From assembly GCF_001613505.1 (NCBI RefSeq), contig NZ_BDCM01000006.1, positions 496,001 through 560,000 on the forward strand: DNA of 64,000 bases. The letters run 5' to 3'. The stretch comes from Nocardia mikamii NBRC 108933 (GTDB taxonomy: Bacteria > Actinomycetota > Actinomycetes > Mycobacteriales > Mycobacteriaceae). The position numbers and the translations under genes are program-made. Position 1 is the first letter of the stretch, and each line of letters begins with the position of its first letter. Shown piece by piece: positions 27,701 to 37,481 of this stretch. The notes below the pieces were generated by a model. It was not told the origin of the DNA. It did no database searches and saw only the letters and a list, made by a program, of their open reading frames with translations.

Positions 27701-28324
27701 GATTTCGTCACCCCAGAATTCCACGCGCACCGGGTGATCGGCGGTGGGCGGGAAGATGTCGAGAATGCCGCCGCGCACCGCGAATTCGCCGCGCTTGCCG
27801 ACCATATCGGCGCGCTCGTACGCGAATTCGACCAGCCGCGTGGTCAATTCGTCGAAATCGAATTCGGCGCCGACGCGCAGCACGATGGGTTCGATCTCGC
27901 CCAGCCCCGGGGCCATCGGCTGCATCAGCGACCGGACCGTGGTCACCACCACCTGCAGCGGTTCCGGATGGCCCGGATCCTCCGGATGCGCCAGCCGGCG
28001 CAACACCTGCAACCGCCGGCCCACGGTGTCGGCACTGGGCGACAGCCGCTCGTGCGGCAGCGTCTCCCAGGACGGGAACAGCGCGACCCGATCGCCGATG
28101 ATCTCGCTCAGTTCGACGGTCAGATCGTCGGCCTCCCGCCCGGTGGCGGTCACCACCACCAGCGGCCGCGCGGCCGCGACGGTCGCCGCCACGAACGGCC
28201 GGATCGCCGAAGGCGCGACCAGCTGCACCGAGGAACGCCCGATCAGGTCCCGAACCTGGCTCAGCGCGGCATCGGCACCGGCCACCTCGGCCAGTCCCGC
28301 AAGAGGTGGGCGATGGCTCGGCAT
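24710..28324 (-). CDS. mfd: Transcription-repair coupling factor Mfd
   Basis: A 1204-residue DNA translocase that pushes stalled RNA polymerase off lesions and recruits UvrA. The N-terminus has the UvrB-homology region ([15 protein letters not shown]), then the RNA polymerase-interacting domain ([27 protein letters not shown]). Next comes a superfamily 2 helicase core with Walker [16 protein letters not shown], the DEEQRFG box and the TRG-like [14 protein letters not shown] segment, and finally the C-terminal autoinhibitory domain. Length is normal. The ATG at 28324 has GGGAGTTTC upstream. It forms an operon with mazG. Confidence 0.97.
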   Translation of the reverse strand: MPSHRPPLAGLAEVAGADAALSQVRDLIGRSSVQLVAPSAIRPFVAATVAAARPLVVVTATGREADDLTVELSEIIGDRVALFPSWETLPHERLSPSADTVGRRLQVLRRLAHPEDPGHPEPLQVVVTTVRSLMQPMAPGLGEIEPIVLRVGAEFDFDELTTRLVEFAYERADMVGKRGEFAVRGGILDIFPPTADHPVRVEFWGDEISELRAFSVADQRSLTEVEVDLVVAQPCRELLLTEELRESAAKVAADNPADAALVEMLEKLAQGIPVEGMEALLPVLRPGELQLLTDVVPTQSHVLLCDPEKIRTRAADLVRTGQEFLEASWTAASFGGAAPLGAHGLDLASSAYRGLDVVRADAESRGLPWWTLSPLAADDPAEVVLPVLSAPAARGSEELVATVFASLRAHVTTGGRAVIVVAGHGTAQRIQERLADAEVPAAALEPGADPVRGLVGVLCGSLHDGIVFDDAKLVVIAESDLTGNRVTAPGEGKKLPARRRNQVDPLALSSGDMVVHDQHGIGRFVEMIERTVGGARREYLVIEYAPSKRGQPGDRLYVPMDSLDQLSRYVGGEMPSLSKLGGSDWANTKRKARKAVREIATELVQLYAARQAAPGHAFASDTPWQQEMEDAFAFTETHDQLTAIAEVKADMERPVPMDRVICGDVGYGKTEIAVRAAFKAVQDGKQVAVLVPTTLLAQQHLQTFTERVAGFPVTVKGLSRFTDPAESRAVIDGMATGEVDIVVGTHRLLQTGLRWKELGLVIIDEEQRFGVEHKEHIKALRTHVDVLTMSATPIPRTLEMSLAGIREMSTILTPPEERHPVLTYVGGYNDKQVAAAVRRELLRDGQVFYVHNRVSSIDKAAKRIRDLVPEARVAVAHGQMNEDTLEKTVQGFWEREFDVLVCTTIIETGLDISNANTLIVERADALGLSQLHQLRGRVGRSRERGYAYFLYPAEKPLTETAYDRLATISQNSDLGAGMAVAMKDLEIRGAGNVLGAEQSGHVAGVGFDLYVRLVGEAVEAYRAAADGRPITTEEEVKEVRIDLPVDAHIPPDYIASDRLRLEAYRKLAAAQDDSALAAVVEELVDRYGPLPVEVGRLVSVAKLRLLCREYGIQEVGVTGTTLKVSPLQLPDSKQMRLKRLYPSASYRPTTGIVQLPLPRVEDSVGAARVRDVRLLQFVADLLLALDGKPKGMVDLAVRAEVAVG

Positions 28325-28437
28325 GAAAGAAACTCCCGCTGCACAGATCGGCGATTTTCAGAGCGACCAATCGAGTCTAGTCACGCGAATGTGCCGCCGG
28401 CACGGTGGTCCCCGCCGCAGCGAAGCGGAGTTCAAAA

Positions 28438-29085
28438 TTACGGCACGTAGCGACGCAACCGCCGCGCGGCGAACTCCCGGAAGTATGCCACCTTCTCGTC
28501 CGGCACGATCGAGGGCAGCAGGAAGTACCACATGCGTTCCATGCGCACCGCCATCTGGTCGATGGATTCGGTACCGACGGCGGTGATGTGGACTCCGGAG
28601 GTCATCTCCTGCAGGAGAAGACCGATGGTTTCGGGGTCCAGGTCGGGTTTGAGGTCGCCCTGGGCGATGGCCCGCTCGGCGAGCAGGATCTGGGTTTCCC
28701 CCCAGGTCTTGGTGATGTTCTCGCCGGAGGCGCCGCGGTAGTCGCCGATCTGGTGGGTGAGTTTGAGCATCGCGCCGACCATCGGATCGTTCATGGTGAG
28801 GTCGGCGACGACGTAGGTGATGCCGATGGCGGCTTCGAGGGCGGGGACGCGCGGGTCGAAGAAGCCCTGACAGGCGCCGCGCAGTCGTTCGTTGCCCTGG
28901 TCGACCACGGCGCGCGCCAGTTCTTCCTTGGATCCGAAGTGGAAGTACAGTGCGCCCTTGGTGACGTTGGATTGCGAGATGATCTCGCTGAGGCTCGCAT
29001 TCGCGTAGCCGAGTCGCAGAAAGACGTCGGCCGCGCCCGCCAGCACCGAATCGCGGGTGATTTCCGCACGCGCTTGCCTAGCCAT
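28438..29085 (-). CDS. TetR regulator, gamma-butyrolactone receptor (ScbR/ArpA)-like
   Basis: A 215-residue DNA-binding repressor. The N-terminal helix-turn-helix (AADVFLRLGYANASLSEIISQ to VTKGALYFHFGSKEELA) is very close to that of Streptomyces ScbR/ArpA autoregulator receptors; the ligand domain (70-215) has LKLTHQIGDYRGASG and LLLQEMTSGVHI. Such proteins respond to gamma-butyrolactone-type signals and often control secondary metabolism. No butyrolactone synthase gene is visible in the window. The ATG at 29085 follows AGGCGGA. It lies 113 bases beyond the mfd start on the same strand; a CCATCCT...AGGATGG pair upstream may contain its operator. Confidence 0.8.
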   Translation of the reverse strand: MARQARAEITRDSVLAGAADVFLRLGYANASLSEIISQSNVTKGALYFHFGSKEELARAVVDQGNERLRGACQGFFDPRVPALEAAIGITYVVADLTMNDPMVGAMLKLTHQIGDYRGASGENITKTWGETQILLAERAIAQGDLKPDLDPETIGLLLQEMTSGVHITAVGTESIDQMAVRMERMWYFLLPSIVPDEKVAYFREFAARRLRRYVP

Positions 29086-29300
29086 CAGATCCGCCTGTCC
29101 TCAAACCAGCCATCCTGAAGTAGACCGATATCCCGAAGTTGACCGACATCACAGCTCGAACAGCACTTGAAGGATGGGGGAACCGTACCATCCGACCGGC
29201 CGTCGCCAGCGGAATCGAGCATTAAGACCAGTCTCCTTCGCAAACATTGGGCTAACCGTCCAGTTCGGTCCCCTATTGCCCCCAACATCGCCATCGCGAG

Positions 29301-29954
29301 TCAGCCGGGTGTCGTGCTCGGCCATTCGGAGCCCAGCTGCGGGTCGGCCTCGAGGTGGGTGAGCCCGTTCCAGCACAGATTGACCAGATGCGCGGCGACC
29401 ACCTCCTTGGACGGTTGCCGCTCGTCGAGCCACCAGGTGGCGGCGGTGGCGACCATGCCGACCAGGGCTTGCGCGTAGAGGGTGGCGAGACTGGTGTCGA
29501 AGCCGCGGCGCTCGAAATCGCCGGCGAGGATGTGCGCGACCTGGTTGACCGCCTCGTTCAGCAGGCTCGAATAGGTACCGGCGGCCGCCGAGGCGGGTTG
29601 ATCGCGCATCAGGATGCGGAAACCGTCGGTGCGTTCCTCGATATAGGTCAGCAGCGCGAGGGCGACCTGTTCCAGCCGGACGCGGGAGCGGTTCTGGGTC
29701 AGCGACGAGGTGATCATGTCCAGCAGCGTCGACATCTCGCGGTCGACGACCACCGCGTAGAGGCCTTCTTTACCGCCGAAGTGTTCGTACACAACGGGTT
29801 TCGACACCTGGGCCCGCTGGGCGATCTCCTCGATGGACGTGGCGTCGTATCCTCGTTCGGCGAACAGCGTCCGGCCGATCTCGATCAACTGCTGCCGCCG
29901 CTGTGTTCCGGTCATCCGCGGGCGCGGCGCCCGAGTCGCATCACCCGAAGTCAT
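29301..29954 (-). CDS. TetR family regulator (Rv1019-like)
   Basis: A 217-residue TetR-type repressor. The DNA-binding domain runs from about residue 17 (QRRQQLIEIGRTLFAERGYDATS) to VSKPVVYEHFGGKEGLYAVVV. The ligand-binding part is helical, with DGFRILMRDQPASAAAGTY and MVATAATWWLDERQ. Position between mfd and glmU matches M. tuberculosis Rv1019. The ATG at 29954 is used; Met14 is a possible alternative. Ligand and targets are unknown. Its 5' side faces tRNA-Gln and glmU. Confidence 0.85.
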   Translation of the reverse strand: MTSGDATRAPRPRMTGTQRRQQLIEIGRTLFAERGYDATSIEEIAQRAQVSKPVVYEHFGGKEGLYAVVVDREMSTLLDMITSSLTQNRSRVRLEQVALALLTYIEERTDGFRILMRDQPASAAAGTYSSLLNEAVNQVAHILAGDFERRGFDTSLATLYAQALVGMVATAATWWLDERQPSKEVVAAHLVNLCWNGLTHLEADPQLGSEWPSTTPG

Positions 29955-30260
29955 CTCCCCCGCCTCTCTCCCCCGCCTCTCCGGGAATCTTGCCGGTCGT
30001 AGGTGCCTGGAGATTTCTCGGCCGGGCTGGCGGTCGGCGACGACCCGAGGTCAGGGCGTGCCCGACGAGTTACCCATGTGCTGTCGAAATCAGATGTTGC
30101 GTTGCGCAAATTTACCCGACCGCGACCGGGCCCTCTCGCAGACCCGCGACCCGCGCGGGAAAATCTGCCCGCAATTCGCGGAGATGCGGGGAAACGTGCG
30201 AGGATATTGCGCGCATGCCGTGGCGTAGCGGTGGGCCCGTCGGGTTCATCGGTGCGACGA
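29955..30260. other. Intergenic region before tRNA-Gln
   Basis: A 306-base gap between the TetR gene start and tRNA-Gln. It should hold the TetR and tRNA promoters. I see no reading frame, repeat or strong hairpin worth naming. Confidence 0.5.
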
Positions 30261-30331
30261 TCCGCCGTAGTGTAATGGCAGCACCACTGATTTTGGTTCA
30301 GTTAGTTCAGGTTCGAGTCCTGGCGGCGGAG
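30261..30331 (+). tRNA. tRNA-Gln (anticodon TTG)
   Basis: Full cloverleaf: acceptor TCCGCCG/CGGCGGA, anticodon stem ACTGA/TCAGT around TTTTGGT (anticodon TTG, reading CAA), T arm CAGG-TTCGAGT-CCTG and discriminator G. CCA is not encoded. It lies 200 bases upstream of glmU, as in related genomes. Confidence 0.96.
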
Positions 30332-30530
30332 CTGGCGATGGGGCTGTGACCTGCGTGAATATCGGGCGAAGCCCCGAGCCGGCGCTCAGGCCCGGGTGGA
30401 CTAGGGTGTGGGCGGACGGCCAGCCGCCGAGCCCGCCGCAGACCGAACCTGCGAAGGCCGGCGCAGGCAGAGTCAGCCGCAGGCCGAAGACAGCGCAGAC
30501 CAGCACGATGAAGGCAGCCGAGGGAGATCC

Positions 30531-32021
30531 ATGCCACAGCAGACCGCCGTCGTCGTTCTTGCCGCCGGTGCCGGAACTCGAATGCGGTCCAAGACACCGA
30601 AAGTGCTGCATTCGCTCGCCGGGCGCAGCATGCTCGAGCACGCCCTGCACGCGGCGAACGAGATCGACCCCACCGACCTGATCACGGTGATCGGCCACGA
30701 CCGCGAACAGGTCGGCGCCGCGGTGAATTCCGTTGCGGCAGAGCTGGGTCGCGAGATCACCTCGGCGGTACAGGAACAGCAGCTGGGTACCGGGCACGCG
30801 GTGCAGTGCGCCCTGTCGGCACTGCCCGCGGACTTCACCGGGGACCTGCTGGTGACCTCCGCCGATGTGCCGCTGCTGGACGGGCACACCCTCTCGGCAC
30901 TGCTGGACGAGCATCGCAGTTATCAACCGCGGTCCGCGGTCACGGTTTTGACCTTCGTCCCCGAGGATCCGAACGGTTACGGCCGGATCGTGCGCGATCC
31001 CGACGGCGGCGTCCTCGAGATCGTCGAACATGCCGATGCCACCCCGGAGCAGGCGGCTATCAACGAAGTCAATTCCGGCGTCTACGTTTTCGACGTCACC
31101 GTGCTGCGGACGATGATCAGCCGGCTGACGACCGCCAACGCCCAGCACGAGCTGTATCTGACCGATGTCCTGAAGCTGGCGCGCGAGGCCGGCCATCCGG
31201 TGCACGGCGCGCGCCTGGTCGATGCCGCCAAGGTCACCGGCGTCAACGATCGGGTGCAGATGGCTCAGGCGGCCCGCACCCTGAACCGCTACATCCTCGA
31301 GCGCCATATGCGCGCCGGAGTCACCGTCATCGATCCGGCCACCACCTGGGTGGACGCGAGTGTGCGCATCGGCCGCGACGCGGTGCTGCGCCCCGGCGTA
31401 CAGCTGCTCGGCAACACCGTGATCGGCGAGGATGCCGAGGTAGGACCCGATTCGACCCTGACCGATGTGCTCGTCGGCGAGGGCGCGAAAGTGGTCCGAA
31501 CCCACGGCGAGGGCGCCACCATCGCCGCCGCCGCCACAATCGGGCCGTTCGCCTATTTGCGACCGGGGACGATCGTCGGCGAATCCGGCAAGATCGGCGC
31601 ATTCGTGGAGACCAAGAACGCCTCGATCGGCTCGCATTCGAAGGTCCCCCACCTGACCTACGTCGGCGACGCCACGATCGGCGAGTACAGCAACATCGGC
31701 GCATCGAGCGTGTTCGTCAACTACGACGGAGTGAAGAAACACCACACCGTCGTCGGTTCGCATGTGCGCACCGGCAGCGACACGATGTTCGTCGCGCCGG
31801 TGACCGTGGGCGATGGCGCGTATTCGGCAGCGGGTACTGTGCTGCGTAGAAACGTTCCGCCGGGAGCGCTGGCGGTATCCGGCGGGGCGCAGAAGAACAT
31901 TGAGGGCTGGGTGCAGCGGTATCGTCCCGGGACGGCCGCGGCGCAGGCGGCGGCGGAGGCGATCTCGGCCGACGACAGAGCGAGTCAGGCAACCGAGCAA
32001 AAGGATGGCAACACAGAGTGA
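30531..32021 (+). CDS. glmU: Bifunctional GlcNAc-1-P uridyltransferase / GlcN-1-P acetyltransferase
   Basis: A 496-residue enzyme making UDP-GlcNAc, the precursor of peptidoglycan and arabinogalactan linker. The N-terminal Rossmann domain starts with [19 protein letters not shown], the nucleotide-binding signature; from about 250 onward the left-handed beta helix with hexapeptide repeats follows, with the acetyltransferase-site segments [20 protein letters not shown] and [17 protein letters not shown]. The C-terminal tail (460-496) is Ala-rich as in mycobacterial GlmU. The ATG follows GAGGGAGA. The stop overlaps the GTG of prsA. Confidence 0.97.
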   Translation: MPQQTAVVVLAAGAGTRMRSKTPKVLHSLAGRSMLEHALHAANEIDPTDLITVIGHDREQVGAAVNSVAAELGREITSAVQEQQLGTGHAVQCALSALPADFTGDLLVTSADVPLLDGHTLSALLDEHRSYQPRSAVTVLTFVPEDPNGYGRIVRDPDGGVLEIVEHADATPEQAAINEVNSGVYVFDVTVLRTMISRLTTANAQHELYLTDVLKLAREAGHPVHGARLVDAAKVTGVNDRVQMAQAARTLNRYILERHMRAGVTVIDPATTWVDASVRIGRDAVLRPGVQLLGNTVIGEDAEVGPDSTLTDVLVGEGAKVVRTHGEGATIAAAATIGPFAYLRPGTIVGESGKIGAFVETKNASIGSHSKVPHLTYVGDATIGEYSNIGASSVFVNYDGVKKHHTVVGSHVRTGSDTMFVAPVTVGDGAYSAAGTVLRRNVPPGALAVSGGAQKNIEGWVQRYRPGTAAAQAAAEAISADDRASQATEQKDGNTE

Positions 32022-32998
32022 CCGCGTTCTCCACCGATAACCAGAAGAACCTGATGCTGTTCTCGGGGCGCGCTCACCCCGAGCTGGCCGAGCAGGTCGC
32101 GAAGGAACTCGACGTCGCGATCACGCCGCAAACCGCCCGCGAGTTCGCCAACGGCGAGATCTTCGTTCGCTTCGAAGAATCGGTGCGCGGCTCCGATGCC
32201 TTTGTGCTGCAGAGCTTTCCGGCTCCGCTGAACCAGTGGCTGATGGAACAGCTCATCATGATCGATGCGCTCAAGCGCGGTTCGGCCAAGCGGATCACCG
32301 CCGTCCTGCCGTTCTACCCCTACGCCCGCCAGGACAAGAAGCACCGCGGTCGCGAGCCCATCTCCGCCCGCCTGGTCGCCGATCTGCTCAAGACCGCCGG
32401 CGCGGATCGCATCATCACCGTCGACCTGCACACCGATCAGATCCAGGGCTTCTTCGACGGCCCGGTGGACCACATGCACGCCCTGGTCCAGCTGTCGGAG
32501 TACGTGCGCAACCACTACAGCACCGAGAACGTCACCATCGTCTCCCCCGACGCCGGTCGCGTGAAAGTGGCCGAGAAGTGGGCCGACGCACTCGGTGGCG
32601 CGCCGGTGGCGTTCATCCACAAGACCCGCGACCCGCTGGTGCCGAACCAGGTCAAATCGCATCGTCCCGTCGGTGACGTCGCGGGCCGCACCTGCATCCT
32701 GATCGACGACATGATCGACACCGGTGGCACCATCGCCGAGGCCGTGCGCGTGCTGCGCGAGGCCGGGGCCGGCGATGTGGTCATCGCCGCCACCCACGGC
32801 GTGCTGTCCTCCCCCGCGGCCGAGCGCCTCGCCTCCTGCGGCGCCAAGGAAGTCATCGTCACCAACACCCTGCCGATCACCGAGGACAAGAAGTTCCCCT
32901 CGCTGACCGTGCTGTCGATCGCCCCGCTGCTGGCGCGGACGATCCGCGAGGTCTTCGAGAACGGATCGGTCACCGGCCTGTTCAACGGCTCCGCGTAG
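32018..32998 (+). CDS. prsA: Ribose-phosphate pyrophosphokinase
   Basis: A 326-residue PRPP synthetase making 5-phosphoribosyl 1-diphosphate for nucleotides, His, Trp and decaprenyl-phosphoribose. Visible are [16 protein letters not shown] (ATP site), the flexible loop [16 protein letters not shown], the metal-binding [17 protein letters not shown], and the PRPP loop [14 protein letters not shown]. The GTG start overlaps the glmU stop (GTGA), so the pair is translationally coupled, as in Rv1018c-Rv1017c. Confidence 0.97.
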   Translation: MTAFSTDNQKNLMLFSGRAHPELAEQVAKELDVAITPQTAREFANGEIFVRFEESVRGSDAFVLQSFPAPLNQWLMEQLIMIDALKRGSAKRITAVLPFYPYARQDKKHRGREPISARLVADLLKTAGADRIITVDLHTDQIQGFFDGPVDHMHALVQLSEYVRNHYSTENVTIVSPDAGRVKVAEKWADALGGAPVAFIHKTRDPLVPNQVKSHRPVGDVAGRTCILIDDMIDTGGTIAEAVRVLREAGAGDVVIAATHGVLSSPAAERLASCGAKEVIVTNTLPITEDKKFPSLTVLSIAPLLARTIREVFENGSVTGLFNGSA

Positions 32999-33000
32999 GA

Positions 33001-33233
33001 GTAAAGCCTCGTCACTACCGCGGAGCTGCGCTCGAGTGGAGAATGGGGGCAGGTGGACCTGGTCCTCGCGAAGGAAGCCGACGTATCGACTGATTTCGCG
33101 AGGACATGGGTAACTCACCGGGTACGCCCACAACTTCATAACGTCGTGAGGTGAGACCGACTGCCGAGTCGAGTGGCTCTCACGGCACGCAAAATCCCCG
33201 GAGAGGCGGGGAGCCTGCGAGAGAGGTGGGCTG
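33001..33233 (+). ncRNA. Structured leader upstream of the DUF5709 gene (candidate cis-regulatory RNA)
   Basis: Three stem-loops occur in 150 bases: GTCCTCGCGAA/TTCGCGAGGAC (33062-33105), GTGAGACC paired with GG-C-TCTCAC enclosing GACT/AGTC (33151-33183), and TCCCC/GGGGA (33195-33212) just before the ribosome binding site. CTCACC at 33114-33119 can pair with GGTGAG at 33150-33155, competing with the second stem. I recognise no known riboswitch class. Confidence 0.4.
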
Positions 33234-33548
33234 ATGGCCGACGACGACACTTACCCGTTGATGGACGAGGTGTTCGAGATGGGCGATGACGAGCGCGAAG
33301 ACCTGGACTACGACCTCGGTGACGATGAACAGGCCGACGAGATCCGCGAATATCAGCGCTACATCGACGATCCGCCCGCCGATCTGGAAATCCGGTATCA
33401 CGAGAACGACGACGACGGCCGCCTCGGGATCCGCAGCGAGCTGGACCAGGAATGGACGCGCCGCCGGCATCGTCAGGAATTGCGCGACGAGGACGAGCGG
33501 CCCGCCGAAGTCGCCGCCATCGAGGTGGTCGACGAACCGGGCGACTGA
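33234..33548 (+). CDS. DUF5709 family acidic protein
   Basis: A 104-residue, very acidic soluble protein (long Asp/Glu runs such as EMGDDEREDLDYDLGDDEQ). The start MADDDTYPLMDEVFEMGDDE and the later RSELDQEWTRRRHRQELRDE fit the actinobacterial DUF5709 proteins. Function unknown; no catalytic residues are suggested by composition. The ATG follows GAGAGAGGTGGG. A hairpin-rich 233-base region separates it from prsA. Confidence 0.75.
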   Translation: MADDDTYPLMDEVFEMGDDEREDLDYDLGDDEQADEIREYQRYIDDPPADLEIRYHENDDDGRLGIRSELDQEWTRRRHRQELRDEDERPAEVAAIEVVDEPGD

Positions 33549-33609
33549 CCGGCGGCCGGTCGGGCCGGGCGCCGCGGGACATGTCCGCGGTGGTCGCTAA
33601 GTTGGCGGT

Positions 33610-34245
33610 ATGAGCGGATTCGCGGGGTTCCCGTTCGCCGGACTCGACTTCTACGAGGATCTGGAAGCCGACAACTCGAAGGCTTTCTGGACCGCCAACA
33701 AGCACGTCTACGAGCAGTCCGTGCGGGCGCCGATGGTGGCGCTGACCACTGAACTGGAGAACGACTTCGGACCGGCGAAGATCTTCCGGCCTTATCGCGA
33801 TGTGCGGTTCTCCAAGAACAAGGCGCCCTACAAGGACCATCAGGGCGCGGTGGTCCGGACCGCCCCGGGAGCGGGGTGGTACGTCCAGATCGGCGCGCCC
33901 GGACTGTATGTGGCCGGTGGGGTGTACGCACCGACACCCGAGCAGCTCGCGCGGCTGCGCACGACCATCGACGACGAGGTACGCGGTCACGAACTGCGGG
34001 CGCTGCTCGACGGTGTGGCGGCGGCCGGCTACGTGATCGGCGGGGAGCAACTGAAGACCCGGCCCAAGGGTTTCCCCGCCGACCATCCACGCATCGACCT
34101 GCTGCGCCACAAATCCCTGGTGATTCACAAGGACTTCGGCGCACCGCCCTGGCTGGAAACACCACGCGCCGCCACCGAGGTCCGGGCCGCCTGGGAGGAC
34201 CTGCGGCCCGTCGTCGAGTGGCTGGCCGCGGTCATCGGCAACTGA
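33610..34245 (+). CDS. DUF2461 (TIGR02453) family protein
   Basis: A 211-residue soluble protein of the DUF2461 family. It shows the characteristic N-terminus FPFAGLDFYEDLEADNSKAFW, then FRPYRDVRFSKNKAPYKDH and WYVQIGAPGLYVAGGVYAP, with DHPRIDLLRHKSLV late. The molecular role is not established. A TAAGTT hexamer ends 6 bases before the ATG and there is no clear ribosome binding site, so the message may be leaderless, a common state in this group of bacteria. Confidence 0.85.
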   Translation: MSGFAGFPFAGLDFYEDLEADNSKAFWTANKHVYEQSVRAPMVALTTELENDFGPAKIFRPYRDVRFSKNKAPYKDHQGAVVRTAPGAGWYVQIGAPGLYVAGGVYAPTPEQLARLRTTIDDEVRGHELRALLDGVAAAGYVIGGEQLKTRPKGFPADHPRIDLLRHKSLVIHKDFGAPPWLETPRAATEVRAAWEDLRPVVEWLAAVIGN

Positions 34246-34272
34246 CCTCGGCGGAAGACCGGTGCCGGGCAG

Positions 34273-35244
34273 TCAGCGTCGTTCGGCCAGGACCAGCACG
34301 AAACGCTCGTCCGGATCGGTCCACACCTCTTCGGTGGCGAACCCGGCGCTGTCCAGTTCCCGGCCGAGTCCGTCCACGCGGAACTTGGCCGAGATCTCGG
34401 TGCGCATCTGCTCACCCTCGGCGAAGTTCACGACCAGGTCGAGATCGGCGACGGTGACCCTCATATCCCGGGTCGCCGCCAACCGCATCTCGATCCACTC
34501 GTTCTCCGCGTCCCAGTGGGCGATATGCGCGAAGGCGTCCGGGTCGAAGTCGGCATGCAACCGAGAGTTCAACACGTGCAGCACATTTCGATTGAATTCG
34601 GCCGTCACGCCCGCGGCATCGTCGTAAGCGGGCACCAGCACCGCCGGATCGGTGACCAGGCCGGCGCCGAGCAGCAGCTGCTCACCGGGTTCGAGGACCT
34701 GCTGAATGCCGGCCAGGAATTCGGCCCGCTCCTGCGGGACCAGATTGCCGATGGTGCCGCCCAGGAATGCGATCATCCGCCGACCACCGCGCGGGAGATT
34801 GTGCAGGGTTTCGGTGAAATCGCTGACCACCCCGTGCACCGCGAGATTCGGGAATTCGGTACCGATCTGCTCGGCGGCACCGCGCAGCGCCGACACCGAC
34901 ACATCCTGCGGCACATACGTTTTCAGTGGGCCCTCGGCCAACAGGGCCGACAGCAGCAGCCGCGTCTTGGCCGCCGAGCCGGCGCCCAGCTCCACCAGTA
35001 CCTCGGCCTGGGCGGTGCGCGCGATATCGCCGACCACCCGCTCCAGCAGTGCGCGCTCCGTGCGGGTCGGGTAGTACTCCGGAAGTTCGGTGATCGCTTC
35101 GAACAGTTCGCTACCGCGCGCATCGTAGAACCACTTCGGCGGCAACGTCTTCGGATCAGCGGTGAGTCCGGTCCGAGCGTCCGACCGCAGGGCGGCGTCG
35201 AGATCGTCGTCGGTGAGGTGGATATCCAGCGTCGGTTCGCTCAT
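34273..35244 (-). CDS. egtD: L-histidine N(alpha)-methyltransferase EgtD
   Basis: A 323-residue SAM-dependent enzyme that trimethylates histidine to hercynine, the first step of ergothioneine synthesis. The SAM-binding motif is VELGAGSAAKTRLLL (84-98); substrate-binding features include FEAITELPEYYPTRTE (48-63) and FLGGTIGNLVPQER. Length matches mycobacterial EgtD (about 320). The ATG at 35244 overlaps the egtC stop (ATGA). It is the last gene of the egtA-egtB-egtC-egtD operon. Confidence 0.96.
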   Translation of the reverse strand: MSEPTLDIHLTDDDLDAALRSDARTGLTADPKTLPPKWFYDARGSELFEAITELPEYYPTRTERALLERVVGDIARTAQAEVLVELGAGSAAKTRLLLSALLAEGPLKTYVPQDVSVSALRGAAEQIGTEFPNLAVHGVVSDFTETLHNLPRGGRRMIAFLGGTIGNLVPQERAEFLAGIQQVLEPGEQLLLGAGLVTDPAVLVPAYDDAAGVTAEFNRNVLHVLNSRLHADFDPDAFAHIAHWDAENEWIEMRLAATRDMRVTVADLDLVVNFAEGEQMRTEISAKFRVDGLGRELDSAGFATEEVWTDPDERFVLVLAERR

Positions 35245-36086
35245 GAACGGGCCCTTTCGGATTCATCAGGTCCTGCGGAGAGGGTGGGTTGTGCTGCGTC
35301 CAGCGGCTCGACCACGAGAAGACCGGGCCGCACCGTCACCACCTGCCGGTCGGTGATCGGCTGCCAGCGTGGATCGTCGTCGTACGGTTCGGAGGAAACC
35401 ACCGCGACCTCGTCGGTGACGAGCACCGACAGCGAGTGGTGAACAGTTGTCGCCCACAGCGTTTCGCCGTCGCCGAGCAGCAGGTTCAGCCGGGCGCTCG
35501 GCGCCTGCGCCAGGACGGCGCGAACCGTCGCCGTCACCGCGGCCGCGACGGCCCGCAGCCGGGCGGCGGACTCGCTGCGTCCCTCGAACGCCGACGACAG
35601 CGCGCCGATTCCGTCCAAGGCGGCGCGCAGCACCACCCACAGCGCGGCGGAATCGGTCGCCGATTCGGCATCCAGCAGGTCCGGCGACCCGAATTGCTTG
35701 GCCACCGTGGGCAACACCGTGCGCCAGTTCTGAATCACGCCGTTGTGGCTGAACCCCCACCCGCCGTCGGTGAACGGAGCGCAGGCGGTCCGTTCCACCG
35801 GCATGCCGACCGTGGCCGAACGCACCGCGGCCACCACCGCCGGCGAGGACAGCTGCGGCAGCACCTCCTCCACCGCGGGGTCGGTCCAGATCGGCGCGGA
35901 ATTGCGGTAGCGGCTCGCGGCCCCGTCCCCGGTCCACCACGCGACCCCGAAACCGTCGGCGTTGACGGTTCCCCCGTGGCGCATATCGTTCGGCGCCCAC
36001 GACTGGGTGCGCAGCGAATGCGGTCCGCGGGTGAGTAATTCACCGACCGGAGCCGGTGGTCCCAGATAGCCGAGATGTCGGCACAT
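35241..36086 (-). CDS. egtC: Ergothioneine biosynthesis glutamine amidohydrolase EgtC
   Basis: A 281-residue class II (Ntn) amidotransferase-like enzyme that removes the gamma-glutamyl group from hercynyl-gamma-glutamylcysteine sulfoxide. The nucleophile is Cys2, exposed after Met removal (MCRHLGYLG); GVAWWTGDG, ERTACAPFTDGGWGFSHNG and the late VVSSEPYDDDP support the fold. The ATG shares a base with the egtB stop (TGATG), and its own stop overlaps egtD, so the three are tightly coupled. Confidence 0.95.
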   Translation of the reverse strand: MCRHLGYLGPPAPVGELLTRGPHSLRTQSWAPNDMRHGGTVNADGFGVAWWTGDGAASRYRNSAPIWTDPAVEEVLPQLSSPAVVAAVRSATVGMPVERTACAPFTDGGWGFSHNGVIQNWRTVLPTVAKQFGSPDLLDAESATDSAALWVVLRAALDGIGALSSAFEGRSESAARLRAVAAAVTATVRAVLAQAPSARLNLLLGDGETLWATTVHHSLSVLVTDEVAVVSSEPYDDDPRWQPITDRQVVTVRPGLLVVEPLDAAQPTLSAGPDESERARS

Positions 36087-37423
36087 CAGCGCTCGTCCGG
36101 TCGCAGATCGCGGGCGAGACGGAAGCCGGAGAAGATCTGCCGGCGGATCGGGTGGTCCCAGTTGCGGAAGGTGCTGCGGCAGGCGACGGGGTCGGTGCCG
36201 AAGGATCCGCCACGCAGGACGCGGTAGTCACCACCGAAGAACACCTCGGAATATTCGCGGTAGGGAAAGGCGGCGAATCCGGGATACGGCTCGAAACCCG
36301 ACGCGGTCCACTCCCAGACGTCGCCGATCAACTGATGCACCCCGAACGGTGACGCACCGGCCGGGTAGGCGCCGACATCCGCCGGTTCCAGATGGCGCTG
36401 CCCCAGATTGGCGGTGGTCTCGTCGGGATCGGCGTCGCCCCACGGATACCGCCGCGACCGCCCGCTGGCCGGATCGAACCGCGCGGCCTTCTCCCATTCG
36501 GCCTCGGTGGGCAAACGCTTCCCGGCCCAGTTGGCGTAGGCCTCCGCCTCGAACCAGCACACGTGCACCACCGGCTGCTGCGGGCGCACCGGCGCCGGCG
36601 TGCCGAAAACCCTTCGCCACCAGCGGTTGTCGCTGTCTCGCTCCCAGAACTGGGGTGCGGACAGATCGGCCTCCACGCGGTGGGCCCAGCCGCGCCCCGA
36701 CCACAGCTCGGGCCGGTGATAGCCACCGTCCTCGATGAACGCCACGTATTGCGCATTCGTCACCGGTGCCGCATCGATCGCGAATCCGGACAGCTGGACG
36801 CGATGTTCGGGACGCTCGTTGTCGAGGGCCCACGGGTCCGATGAGGTGCCCATGGTGAATTCGCCTGCGGGAATGACGACTTCGTCGCCGACCGCGACGC
36901 GCGCGGCCGGTGCCGGCGCGGCCGTCAGCACCGCGGCGCCCGCGCGCAGCTGATGGGTGGCCAGCATGGTCTCGTCGTGCTGTTGCTCGTGCTGGGCGAT
37001 CATCCCGAAGGCGAAACCGCTGTGCACCAGCCGGTTTCCCCGCAGCGGACTGGAATTCAGGACATCGAGCACCTTGTCCCGCACGGTGCCCACGTACCCG
37101 CGTGCCTGCACCGGGTCCAGCAGCGGCAGCGCCGGACGGTCGGCGCGGGCATGCCGGAAGGCGTCGTAGAGATGGTCGATATCGGCCCGCACCGGCTCGC
37201 GCCCGCCGACATCGCGGACCAGCCACAGTTCCTCCTGGTTGCCGATATGCGCCAGATCCCACACCAGCGGGCTCATCAGCGGCGAATGCTGGGCAACCAG
37301 CTCGGCCTCGTCGACCGCCTCGGTCAGCACCGTCGTGCGGGCGCGGGCGCGAGTCAGGACCTCCGCGATCTGTGCGCGTAATCGCTCGGTCGCGGCGTGA
37401 TCGGTTCCGGTGTGAACGGTCAT
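36086..37423 (-). CDS. egtB: Ergothioneine sulfoxide synthase EgtB
   Basis: A 445-residue non-haem iron enzyme joining hercynine and gamma-glutamylcysteine with O2. The DinB-like N-terminal domain provides the three histidines: His59 (WDLAHIGNQEE) and His145/His149 (HEQQHDE). The C-terminal formylglycine-generating-enzyme-like domain carries VTNAQYVAFIEDGGY, RLPTEAEWEKAARFD and FRLARDLRPDE. The ATG at 37423 follows GGGAGAGC and matches the family N-terminus. It lies 58 bases downstream of egtA. Confidence 0.96.
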   Translation of the reverse strand: MTVHTGTDHAATERLRAQIAEVLTRARARTTVLTEAVDEAELVAQHSPLMSPLVWDLAHIGNQEELWLVRDVGGREPVRADIDHLYDAFRHARADRPALPLLDPVQARGYVGTVRDKVLDVLNSSPLRGNRLVHSGFAFGMIAQHEQQHDETMLATHQLRAGAAVLTAAPAPAARVAVGDEVVIPAGEFTMGTSSDPWALDNERPEHRVQLSGFAIDAAPVTNAQYVAFIEDGGYHRPELWSGRGWAHRVEADLSAPQFWERDSDNRWWRRVFGTPAPVRPQQPVVHVCWFEAEAYANWAGKRLPTEAEWEKAARFDPASGRSRRYPWGDADPDETTANLGQRHLEPADVGAYPAGASPFGVHQLIGDVWEWTASGFEPYPGFAAFPYREYSEVFFGGDYRVLRGGSFGTDPVACRSTFRNWDHPIRRQIFSGFRLARDLRPDER

Positions 37424-37481
37424 CAGTGCTCTCCCAAGGGTCGTGCCCGGCGGCCTCGTCGCACCGAAGCGCCGGTCGTAC

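Noticed and set aside
30246-32000. Minus-strand frame (about 584 codons) opposite glmU and tRNA-Gln
   Set aside because: It covers a tRNA and glmU, both certain; composition is shadow-like.
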